Assembly (NCBI GenBank): GCA_039619475.1
Contig: CM077116.1
Location: forward strand, 253,566,440-253,630,439
Length of the DNA: 64,000 bases
Source of the DNA: Icerya purchasi
Lineage: Eukaryota > Arthropoda > Insecta > Hemiptera > Monophlebidae
Direction of reading: 5' to 3'
Below, piece by piece: positions 13,201 to 22,680 of this stretch. The position numbers and the translations under genes are program-made. How positions within the stretch are numbered: the first letter of the stretch is position 1; each line of letters opens with the position of its first letter. The notes beneath the pieces were generated by a model. That model was not told where the DNA came from. It saw nothing but the letters and a program-made list of their open reading frames with translations, and made no database searches.

Positions 13201-16200
13201 ACCGGGCTCGTTCTCGAGAATGTTTTGTACTTGGGAGTATTTTTAGTTTGAGTCTAAAATGTTTCGATGCAAAGAAATTTTCAACATTTAATTAATTTGA
13301 GCACATTAAGAAAAGCAAAAAATTCAGAAAAATTCGCTGATATCAAAACAAATGATGAAAGAGGACACAGACAACTTTATAGTGGAACCAACGTCGCAGA
13401 ACACTCCACCACAGGCCTAATAACGACGGAATAACAGCTAGAAATGAGTATTCGACCTTGTAAAATTACCACGAACGAAAAAACCCCGAATACGATCGGA
13501 TAACATACACAAAAGTAACGTAAAGGAACCGAACAAAACGAGAAACTCGTTATCAGTAAAATGGACAGAGTTGATTGAACAAAACTGCGCGCGTTTAAGC
13601 GTTCGTACCGCCGCGAATACGAACCTAAGGGGGGAAGTGAATACTCTGATGGAAAGAGGAAGAGTTACTCCATCTTCGGTACATTTACACGTTTTGCCTA
13701 TGTGACACCGATTTCGAGCTACAAGCGTTTGAAGAAAAAGTCCCGTAAGACGGATAACATTTTTCGAAAACACCCTGTATATGTGTATGTGTGTGCGCGC
13801 GCGCAGGTTTGTGCATATATTAAAAAAAAAAACATATTTTAAAATTATGTTCTTTTTGAGTAGATGAAACAAACTAATAATATAAATTATTAAAAATTGT
13901 TAGTTTAGACGATTATTTTAATTTATTATCTGAATCGATTTTTTTCTTGATGAATATTTTTAATAAATACAAATAGGCTCCTATTTTTAGTTGATAAACA
14001 AGCGATTGGATACAACTGAAAACATGAAGTGCTTATAGTTTCCTAAATGAACGCTTTAAAATATCGATTCTTGTCAGTTCACACAAAAGACGGTAATTTA
14101 TTAAAACGACTATAAGAATTTAGATGCAAAACGCAAGGGACAATTTCTATGAAAAATTAACACGTAAAAGAATTGTTCTTCACTGAAAACGCGATGTTTT
14201 TAGAGAAAGAAAAAAAAATTGTCGATATTTTTAAAATCGGCCATTAAAATATAAACCAACATTAGTGCGAATATATTAAAATTTGTTTATTGAATGGAAA
14301 AAAATATTACAAACTTTGAACATTATTAATGCACTGTTTTTTTTTTTCATTTATTTATTTTTTTTTTTCTTTAATTTTTATAAAGGTAAAATTTTTTATC
14401 GGCATAATATTACTTTTTCACTCCATATAAATCCCTTTTGGCTTACTGAGATATGTGTTCGACATTTTACCTTATAATGATCTTTTATGTTTAAATTATT
14501 TTAACAGCTTTTATATATTTCCAAAAATTTGCCGTCTCACTTTTTGTATCGATCTTATTTTTTCTTTCAACTATTCCTTGTGTTCGAATCTTTCAGAAAG
14601 TATATAGTTTGGGGTATTTATTAAAGATTTTGTATATGTCGTCTTTAAGGTGATTTTATGCGTAAAAGAAGAAAAAAAATCGTTTGAATGAATTTTATTA
14701 ACTTCAAGCTAAACAGAACAAAATTATTAATTATAGAGGACATTTTTTAACATTTTCTGAAATTTTTATTTAATATAATTTGTTTACTGTTTTATATGCT
14801 ATTGTAATTTTTGTATTAATCAAAAACTAAAAAAGTATAAATAAATGTAAAAGCTACAAAAAGAGAAGAATAAATTTATTTAAAAGTGTTCATTCATAAA
14901 TTTAAAAAAACGCATAAGTGTACTGACCTTCTGCGACACGCTTATCGCGTCGAAAAACACTGAAATCGTTGTAAAATAAAATAACTAAAATTACAAGCCT
15001 TTATTTATGAAAATCAGGAAGAAATATATAAAACAAAATAGGAAAAAAAACTCGAAAATAGAAATCAATACAAAAGATCGGTTATATAGTTTAAATTGTA
15101 ATGAAATCAGTCATTTCAAAAACTTCAAATTCATTTTTTTTTTTTTTTTTTTTTTTTTTGTAGAAAAAAACAGTATATTACAGTGTTTATAATATGCTAG
15201 GAAACCTGGCGCGCAGATACGCCTGAAACATGTTTTAAAGAATAACCTAATAATTAATCAAATGTATATGTGAGATTTTTTAAAAATAATTAATTCGTTC
15301 GTCTTAAACTTGAAAATTTACCTACATTATCGAATTTAATGTAAAATCATACGAACGTATTATATCTTAATTTATATTTCAAGATGTTATGAAAACAAAG
15401 AATTAAAATTTTGTAATACAATTTATTAATTTCATGTTACCTTTTCTATTCTTGTTTATTTTAAATAATATACTTTACAGCGCAAGGGGATTTTTCATTA
15501 AAAAATCAGTTGCATCACGTATACGTACCGGTATAGAAAAATATAACAATTTTATTAAATTGTTGAAAGAATGATTATTACTATACCATGATTGTGAATT
15601 ACAATATCAAATCCAAATAAACATTTGTGATTTATTTATTAATACATGTTTTCTTGTGTGTATTTCGCGAGTTATTTATTATTTACTTAAAATAAGTAAA
15701 ACATATCCGGACATGATTATCCGTCGGATTGTAGGAAAATCAACATGTTCGGTAATTTTTATCGGAGCTTTATGTTCGGCTTTTCTTTATATATAGTGGT
15801 GAGTGTTAAAAATCGTGGGACGTATGCGGTCGGAAAATAATGTTATCACCGGGGTAAATTTTACGTTTCGAAAAATAAAAAAAAAAAAAGTTTTTATTTA
15901 AGTTTACGCGAAAATTATTTTTTATACCAAAAAGTAGTTTATAGATAAGTGCTAAAATCAAATCTAGCATAAATGATTTTGTGTAAATATTACCTCGATA
16001 ATAATCAGCATGCGTGGCATTATTGTTTTGTAGAATGCTTATTCCAAATCTGCCTACATGGCAAGACTGTCACGAATTATGGAGTAAGAAAAGAAGACGT
16101 CATCCGAAAGATAATGCGGTATCGTCGGCCGATAATAACAATAGTCACGCAAATCGATCTAATCCGGATCCATTTTTTCTCCCTTCTGCGAATAATGTAC

Positions 16201-16445
16201 ATAATCATCATTACCAGTCGCAGCAGATCGGTTCGGGGCAAAATGTTAGTTCGACGAATCGGCACGGTAACAATTCTTCATCTTCGTGGTCGGAAAATCG
16301 TCCAAACACGATGCCGTACAATAAAAACGCGAGCAATTCTGCTACGCAAAACAAATCATCGGCATCAATGGCAGGCAGTTCCACGATGGGTGATAATTGT
16401 AGTATATTCGATGTTCCTTCCGTTCCAGCGAATACGATTAAATAA
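5291..16445 (+). CDS. Cdk12: Cyclin-dependent kinase 12, C-terminal five exons (5'-partial gene)
   Basis: Join 5291-5454, 8875-9071, 9239-9440, 11905-12173, 16034-16445; about 413 residues are visible. With cyclin K, CDK12 phosphorylates the RNA polymerase II C-terminal domain in the nucleus and supports elongation. Seen in order: catalytic lysine in VALKKVRL, the C-helix PITAIRE motif typical of CDK12/13, the HRDIKCSN catalytic loop, DFGLSRL, the T-loop [15 protein letters not shown], and the CDK12-specific C-terminal extension [18 protein letters not shown] Ser/Asn/Gln-rich tail follows to TAA. All four introns have GT and AG ends, and the phases join without a break. The glycine-rich loop and RS-rich N-terminus are absent; I found no matching exon at 1-5290. 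The short tail after the kinase matches insect Cdk12 rather than the long vertebrate tail. CDK9 is excluded by the PITAIRE and [14 protein letters not shown] signatures. Confidence 0.96.
6256..6460. mobile_element. Short fold-back element (MITE-like) in Cdk12 intron
   Basis: Two imperfect arms of about 85-90 bp in inverted orientation: left reads CTTTTATTTGTTAACTGAAT ... GGTCCACCAAAATAGGATAC, right, when reverse-complemented, reads CTTTTATTTATTTG ... GGTTCACCAAATTGGAATAT. A loop of about 30 bp separates them. No protein content; class unknown. Confidence 0.55.
6474..7788. mobile_element. TIR element with internal tandem repeats
   Basis: Left end AGGATTCCGTACACAT and right end ATACGGAATCCT are inverted copies 1.3 kb apart. 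The left end is followed at once by a second inverted copy, forming a hairpin at 6475-6505. The interior holds about three tandem units of 262-267 bp (see separate entry). No transposase-like reading frame is present, so it would be non-autonomous. Target-site duplication not identified. Confidence 0.45.
6920..7705. repeat. Three tandem copies of a ~263-bp unit
   Basis: The marker CCTCGGGGCGCCGAAAGCTC occurs near 6986, as CCCCGGGGCGCTGAAAGCTC near 7248, and as CCTCGGGGCGCCAAAAGCTC near 7515. Each is followed by a CCCGGGC/CCCGACA block plus ATGTG or AAGTG, a GATCGCT/GATCACT block, TTAGCGAAAC, and an AAAAGTTCAAAAAA block at matching offsets. Copies differ at perhaps 20-25% of positions. Confidence 0.85.
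7789..8874. other. Remainder of Cdk12 intron, nothing recognised
   Basis: AT-rich sequence up to the exon at 8875. No element termini or coding similarity seen. Confidence 0.5.
8875..9071 (+). CDS. Cdk12: Cdk12 exon b: hinge to catalytic loop
   Basis: The exon starts after AG at 8873-8874 in phase 0 with [18 protein letters not shown] and ends before GTAAGT, two bases into a Lys codon. It includes the hinge FEYLDHDL and the catalytic loop [10 protein letters not shown]. The acceptor's pyrimidine tract is weak, but homology on both sides of the junction fixes the start. Confidence 0.94.
9239..9440 (+). CDS. Cdk12: Cdk12 exon c: DFG, T-loop and WYRPPE
   Basis: The exon begins after CTGTAG and supplies the third base of the Lys codon split with the previous exon, then [14 protein letters not shown]. 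The T-loop [19 protein letters not shown] is intact, including the threonine expected to be phosphorylated by a CDK-activating kinase. It continues through [18 protein letters not shown] and ends at a complete Pro codon before GTAAAT. The preceding intron is only 167 bp. Confidence 0.95.
9441..11904. other. Cdk12 intron, mostly unremarkable
   Basis: A 2464-bp intron. It contains an 11-base G run near 9645, a pyrimidine tract and a TA/TG/CA microsatellite at about 10150-10251. No coding homology was seen. Confidence 0.55.
10183..10251. repeat. Compound CA/TA/TG microsatellite
   Basis: CACACA followed by TATATA and TGTGTG units with few interruptions, next to a polypyrimidine (T/C) stretch at 10150-10183. 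Confidence 0.9.
11905..12173 (+). CDS. Cdk12: Cdk12 exon d: C-lobe
   Basis: The exon starts in phase 0 after TTGATTTAG with [16 protein letters not shown], continues through RRLREE-like ([12 protein letters not shown]) and [16 protein letters not shown], and ends two bases into an Arg codon before GTTAGT. The open frame runs on past 12173 only as read-through into the intron. A mariner relic begins about 60 bp beyond the donor. Confidence 0.94.
12231..13779 (-). mobile_element. Mariner-family DNA transposon, defective, in last Cdk12 intron
   Basis: The ends are long inverted repeats of about 115 bp. The left starts GTGTTTTCGAAAACTGTTAA and contains GGCAAAAAGTGTAAATGTAC; the right, reverse-complemented, starts CAGGGTGTTTTCGAAAAATG and contains GGCAAAACGTGTAAATGTAC. 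TA lies at both outer edges (12231-12232 and 13778-13779), as expected of Tc1/mariner. Inside is a broken transposase on the minus strand. Confidence 0.8.
12580..13245 (-). pseudogene. Mariner-like transposase remnant
   Basis: The minus strand reads a helix-turn-helix segment ([18 protein letters not shown]), [20 protein letters not shown], the first catalytic region [12 protein letters not shown], then, after shifts, [15 protein letters not shown] and, further on, [14 protein letters not shown] and an end similar to mariner C-termini. The expected segment with the second catalytic Asp (usually in QQDGAPPH) is missing between VNRVIGP and [10 protein letters not shown], and the third acidic region is altered with stops. 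It cannot make active enzyme. Confidence 0.75.
13780..16033. other. Remainder of last Cdk12 intron
   Basis: AT-rich. It contains a TG/CG run at about 13783-13803 and a T tract of about 25 bases at 15136-15160. No gene or element ends recognised. Confidence 0.5.
15136..15160. repeat. Poly(T) tract
   Basis: About 25 consecutive T. No retroelement sequence recognised beside it. Confidence 0.9.
16034..16445 (+). CDS. Cdk12: Cdk12 terminal exon: kinase extension and Ser/Asn-rich tail
   Basis: The acceptor is GTTTTGTAG at 16025-16033. One base completes the split Arg codon, then MLIPN and [17 protein letters not shown], the C-terminal extension that packs on the kinase and carries the DCHE motif and polybasic stretch. 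The remaining ~115 residues are low complexity, rich in Ser, Asn, Gln and His, ending at TAA 16443-16445. An upstream in-frame ATG at 16014 belongs to the intron and is not a start. Two longer shadow frames overlap this exon and have no homology. Confidence 0.93.
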
Positions 16446-16645
16446 TAGGGCAATTTGAATTACGTATTACACGGTTTGACTTGTTTTCCCAATTTTTTTT
16501 GAGTTTTATAAAAGGTAAATATATATTCGTTTATATTATAATTTTTTTCTTTATAAGCTATCACCTAAAATTATTATTTATTTAATTGTGTACATATACA
16601 TATTTTATATATACATATATACATATATATATAGCGTGTATGTGT

Positions 16646-16678
<33 letters not shown>

Positions 16679-16830
16679 TGTGTGTCACTTTTTAATAGGT
16701 ACTACGCGCATCTAGTGAGGATATGATTTAATTTAATAGTTCGATAACGTCTTGTTTCGTTTCTACTTTTATTAATTGAAATGTGTTTATTTTTTAAGCT
16801 TTATGACAATAAATTTGAAACACAATTTGC
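16446..16830 (+). other. Cdk12 3' untranslated region with candidate poly(A) signal
   Basis: The sequence after the stop is AT-rich, with a TA/TG/CG dinucleotide tract at about 16590-16685. The first clear AATAAA on the plus strand is at 16808-16813, giving a 3' UTR of roughly 380 nt. The cleavage site is inferred; RNA would be needed to place it. Confidence 0.45.
16590..16685. repeat. TA/TG/CG/TG dinucleotide tract
   Basis: Alternating purine-pyrimidine sequence running TA, TG, (CG)n, then (TG)n within the presumed Cdk12 3' UTR. Confidence 0.95.
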
Positions 16831-19800
16831 CGATTGTCTTTGTCACAATGTGTAAAATTATATATCGGCCTTGCTTATTTCAGCCATACATTTTGTGACT
16901 GGTAGTAGTAGGCAATGCACCAATTTAAAATCAGTTTTTAAGGGGGTGTTTTTTTTTTCTTTTTTTTTCCCTTCTTAATCGAAATGAATCATTAACGTTA
17001 TCGACTAGAAAACTAATTTAAAATTTTCAGAATATTATTTTTAAATTGCTATATGTCGAAAGTGTTGAATACAAAAATTGACACATATTCAAGGCTTTTG
17101 AAATTTCTTTGATAGTATTGCGCAATATTAACAACAGTAACAAACAGTAAGAATAGTAAAGCAATCTTATGGTAAAATTATTAACGATAGGAGTGGATCA
17201 GGCGTTTTTTCGTCATCAGTTGTTGATACGGGATCACGGTACCATTAATTAAATTTTTGACGCGTGCATGTATAATATGTTTTTCTTTGCAGGATTTTGT
17301 TATTAAAGGTGAATCACATGCGAATATTCAAAATTTCTCGCACTCTTAAATTTTCTAAACACTTTGTACATCAATGTTACACTGAAGCTGTAAATAAAGA
17401 ATAATTAAAATTGAAATAATAAATAAATGAATAATCAGAATATTAACTATAGGCATCGAAATCGCGACGTAATTTGCCTATTAATCCGGTTTGAATCTGT
17501 GCAGTAAAATTATGTAGTAGTGAATTTAAGGAAATGTGAAAAATTGTAAATTACAAAAAACACGAAATTTATTTTCAATTATCATTTTTATGTATTAATC
17601 AGTTTATGATAATGAACAGCGATTGTAAATATGGCGAAATTTTCTAGTCAGCTACGTACTGTAATCGTATGACAAATGATATAGTTCCTCCTCTATTCTT
17701 TTTTAGTTTAATTCGTCTCTGTTTATGTAAAATTTACCGGATTTCCTCATCTAGCGTAATGCAAAATATTTTTGATATTAGCGATTTTGTTCCGATCTTT
17801 CAGTCTTATCCGTTAGTAGAACGATTCTAAAGAAATGGAATATTTTTTGTAGATTTTAATGAAAATCGTTTGAATTTTTTCGCTTGATTGAAAATTTGAA
17901 ACATGAAAAGGTATAATCTGTACGCGTCGTTTAAGCAATTTTTTCGTATATACATATATATTTCAATAACACGCCTGGTTTCGCGTTTTTCTTGAAAATC
18001 TAGCTTCTGGGAAGACTGATAGCTTTTCATGGTTCAATTAAACCAAATGACACATGTTGAAACGGAATAAAAATCTCAGTGAAGAACAGCCGCAAGAGAC
18101 CTGCTATCTACTCGAGTGGAAAATGTAGACCACGAAATAATACGGGATGTAAAATATTTCTGATGAGTGAGTTTATTTTAACTATCCACTCAGACGCGGG
18201 TTCGTTAAACGAATAGGCCTATTACAATTATATGGGCTTATTATTGTTGGTTTATTTTTGAAACGAGTTAACTTTTGTTGTTCTACAGAAGAAAGATAGT
18301 CAACGAACGAAGAATTACGGAATATTATTTTAGCATTTAATATACTGCGCATGTAAAATTCTAATCGACACGATTTGGAAACGAAATTTATCAGAGAGGA
18401 AAGTATAAGCGGTGAGATTTATTTTTATATTAAAAATTCACTCGGCGAATGAGCAGGAATTCGCTCGGCTCGTCCTTATCTATGTTTCGCCAAAAGCTTT
18501 CTATTTGCGTACCGTAATCGCGATTTTCGCATTTTATGTATTTCGCTTTAATTTAGACAACGCCTGTAATATCGAATTCGCGATATATAGAATTTAAATG
18601 GAACTCTAAAAAATATTTCGTTTCCATTTCTGCGCACAGTAGCAAAATAGAAAACCAAAATTTTGAGTACTCAGGCCGATTTACGTATTTTTAAACATAT
18701 TCGTCTTTACCGCCCACGGAAGATCAGCTATTGGCGTGTTTCATGTTATGAAAAATTACTCAAACTCGTAGACAAGAATGGGAAATCGGAGCTTCAGTGT
18801 CGCTAGTTTTTTAAATACGAGGCACTTGATCAATTATTTTTTGTAATTTCTATTTAGAGTTTAAATAGTTTCTTTCTCTCTTTCGTTTTTTGAATTGAAC
18901 TGTGACATTCATTCGTATTGAAGAAATGCGAGAACCGAAATGTGGAGAAGTGGTTTTCATCTTTATCGATGTCATAATTATTCTGTTTTATTTTTAATTA
19001 CTATTTTAAACTTTTAACTCTTTGCGTTTACATTTCTTACGTTGCATGATTTTTTCTTTAATCGCTAGTGAATGATTTTAAGCGTTTTGCGAGAGTAATT
19101 TTCTATTTTTCCTCCATAACACTTCAATCACGCTGCTATAATAAATTTAAATGAATGGAGGGGCCTACTATATTAAATTAGGAGACCGTTTAAATCGTCG
19201 CTATTGAACTCATCGCGCACAATCTGTTGTCCGCACGAATGGTTGCATTCGAAAGCAGTTATGTCGAAAAAAAGCGTTTTAGGTTGTCTACTGTGCTGTC
19301 GTTTGACTTCACTGCGTTAGTATACGTGATTTGTGTGCGAGTGTGTGATAATGAGGAATATTCAAACCCTTCCCTCTGGATCAGAACATTAATTCCGCGC
19401 ACTACTACCGGTATTTCCGCAAATAAAAAAACAAAACAAAACGCAGAAAGTAATCAGTTTAATAGTTTCTAGCATTGTATTGAATAGATCAGATGAAGAT
19501 AAACCGACAATTGTCGTAAAATGTGGAATCTTCGAATTACCAGGAATATTCCGCTGCGACACCTTTGGTGCGGACAAGTTCAGCTGACAGAGAAACGCAC
19601 TCGACGATATCAAGATGACCCATTAAATGTACATAGTGATTAAATACAGTTTACATATTTCTATTAAAAAAAAATAAAACTAATTACATTAAACGAAACG
19701 CCTGTGTTACGAAGCCCGTATCTTAAGGAGTTGCCGAATGTAAAAACTGGTGTGCCAAATACGATTGAATAAGTCCGGCAGATTCGTTGGTTTAGATCAA

Positions 19801-22428
19801 GTTGATTAATTTTACAGGTAAATTTGGCGCGGATATATTATTTCATTTCGTTGAAGTAGGTCAAGCAACGGTTAAAAAAACTAAAACTGACACCACGTTT
19901 GATATCAATTTTCTTCTCTAGTCAGTGGTAAGAAAAAAAGGCGAAATGTCGAAGTTATTATATGGACGCTTCATCGGAATGAATTTTAATCGTAAAATTA
20001 TTTTGCGCTCATATAAATACTCCATTCATCATCTGATTGATGTAGCGGATTTTAACAAATTTACCTGAACAAACGGATCTGTCGGTTATTTCGACCGCCA
20101 GTGAACGGATTAGTATAGCGCAGTGTGGTATTTTAGTTCGTAATAAAAGGGTTTTACAATCCCAGCACGTCAGTAATTCATAATCAGTTGACAGTGATGA
20201 ACCTCTGATGACTATAAGAATATTTATAAATTCGAGTAGTAGCTGGCGAACGAGAATGAAAAAAAAAACACCCGGTACAGTGTCGCCGATGCTTTTGTTA
20301 ATTCATACGATAATAAATACTAGTTTACCGTCCAATCCAGTCTAGTTTTTATTTTAAGAATCACCGCTGATATAATTATATTTAGAGAGATGCTTTTTCT
20401 CGATATACTAAAATTAACAAACGAAAAACATTCGGTAATTGAACACTTATGTTATGTATATTTCATGTATTTTTTATTGTAAATAAATAATTTAAACAAA
20501 TCAAATTTATTTTCTTTTATATATTCATTAATTTTGACGTTCATGCGCAATTTCGCTCGGAATAATTAATTAATGCGTCTGTTGTGTAGAGTGCTACAAT
20601 GTGCATGCTTCTTTTTCTTTATTAACTTTTTCGAAATGAGAGAATAAATTTTCTATGTCTTTCCTTTTCTTGTAAAGTTTACGGTACTACTGGTTCGGAA
20701 TCATGTGTCTTTAAAACTTGTCTAAAATTCTGTTCATTGGATGTCGAATTTTAAACGAGAAGATGGCTTGTAATATATCATTTATTCAGTTGACGGATGA
20801 ATCGTTCTGTCAAGAATTCGTACTAAATACATAAAAACTTTATAGATATTTCTAATTTGACGAGATGGTGAATATTTATATGCGCATATGTTAGGAAGAA
20901 ACAAAATTTCAATTTTTGTTTTAAATAATTTTTTATTGTTTTTCGTTTGCTTTTTCTCGGAAAATTCTCTACTTTGCAGTCGAATTAATTAGTTCTATAC
21001 AATCTTGCTGCCGTTGGCAAAAGCAAATATTTTCCTACTTGTATTATCAACTCGAACGATCGTAACAGTATTGGTTTTATTTCAATAGAATTAGCTGATT
21101 TTTAACCGATTCTTTTTTCTATTGAACCTACTGAGTATTTCCCTATATATTTTGTTTCTTCAGTTTGATTACTACAGGATCATTAAAAGTACAGCCTACA
21201 TTACCGGATCAGTTCTTACGTTTAAAAAAACAAAAAAAAAAAAAAAAAAAAAAAAACGAAAATAAACACACGTTATGTGTATTTTTAAAAATAAAATGGA
21301 AACGTTTTCATAAAGCTCTCATACTAACGGTGGTATATTTCTAATTACGGGAATCGCGTTGTTGAAATTTTATTGTTTGGAATTTTCGATGCTTTTTTAC
21401 GGACATAATTCTAAATTTTTATATTGAAATGAAAGCTTTTTTCACCGCAAAATCAAGTCTTATCGTTTCATTTCACTTGGTCGATAATGATGTGTAAAGT
21501 AGTTGTTTTTTTGTTGTTTTTTTTTTGTATTTATTTTATTTTTTTTTTTTTTTTTTGATTTATATCGGAGTAATCGCGGTAACGTTGGAGCAGGAATTGA
21601 TCGGACTTGACAATGTATTTTTGCACATTGTAGTGTCGATTCGAGTCAGTCAGAATATGATGTAAAGTCGAAAAAGTAAACATAATTTGACGTCGGTTCA
21701 TTTTCTGATTGATAATTAAATCTTAGATAACATTTTTCACAAAACGACAGAGTCATCTTAAATACTTTCATTTTATATAGAATCAAATTAGCGCGCGCTC
21801 TGTTATTTTTGCTAAAAGGTTGATGTGTCCACTTTTGCCGATGATGAACCATCGTAATCGGGAGATGTTGTGCGTGAAAAATATTTAAACTCTTCTTTAA
21901 TATGCCTCCAGTTTTCCGATATTTTTCAGTCAAATATAATATTGTATTTTTTGCCTTACGACTCTTTTCTAACTGCTTGAAATGTATATATAGTGGTTTT
22001 CAAACTCATTCGTATTTGCTTCTATGATTCTAAAAATCCTGTTGGCGCACGAAATAATTTATTTGAAGAAGAATACAACAATTAACGCATCTATCAAATC
22101 GAAGTGTAAATTTTAATTATTACGAATGAAGCCGTATGTCATTATGGGAATAACGAAAATATGACACTACCAGTAAGATAAATAGCGTTCTGCTAATTGC
22201 TGAAAACAATGCGCGGGTTTTTTAAAATCGAATTTATACTTGTCATTAAGAGAATGAGATTACTTATGGTTCCCAAATAGATAATTCATCGTATTTTCAA
22301 GTGGATTCTAAAAATACTCATCCAGTCTACTTAATGAAATGATGCGTTGTTTTCCCAATAAGTCGAGAAGTTCGCTTGTGAATAAAACTTTTTAGATTTC
22401 AGTGAGAATGCTCAGCAGATGTTTTAAA
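16831..22428. other. Intergenic AT-rich DNA, nothing recognised
   Basis: No homology to known proteins in either strand, no tRNA-like folds, no convincing element ends. A poly(A) tract lies at about 21231-21256. Small open frames here are as expected by chance at this base composition. Confidence 0.5.
21229..21256. repeat. Poly(A) tract
   Basis: An A run of more than 20 bases with one C near its start. It could be a retroelement tail, but nothing upstream is recognisable. Confidence 0.85.
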
Positions 22429-22441
22429 ACTTGTAATGCCT

Positions 22442-22667
22442 AAACCAGAAGACACGGGTTCGAGACTTGTCTCGTTCCAGATCCGAATCGCTCCCAGGTT
22501 TACCGAACTTGAAATAATTGGGTACCAGAGAAGTTGACGGGAAAGTAAAGGCGGCCGAGAGAAAGGAACTGGCCTCTCGGTATTCTCCTTAGATCCATCA
22601 GGCTTAGTTCATTTGAACCGCAACTTCACAATTCCCGACGCCATGTCAAGGGTATAGGACTTACTTT
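22442..22667 (+). mobile_element. tRNA-derived SINE candidate with target-site duplication
   Basis: A ~226-bp segment, more GC-rich than its surroundings, is flanked by ACTTGTAATGCCT (22429-22441) and ACTTTTAATGCCT (22668-22680), a 13-bp duplication with one mismatch. GGGTTCGAGAC near 22455 fits the RNA polymerase III B box. The 3' end is a short ACTTT-type repeat. No clear A box inside the duplication, so it is probably 5'-truncated. Confidence 0.55.
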
Positions 22668-22680
22668 ACTTTTAATGCCT

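Noticed and set aside
13438..13872. 144-codon minus-strand frame
   Set aside because: It runs across the right terminal repeat of the mariner and beyond it; no similarity to a transposase in this frame.
15973..16458. 161-codon frame overlapping the last Cdk12 exon
   Set aside because: Out of frame with the conserved WQDCHELW segment; a shadow of the real exon.
19812..20068. Inverted CAGGTAAATTTG motifs
   Set aside because: Match only about 14 bases with no flanking similarity or duplication.
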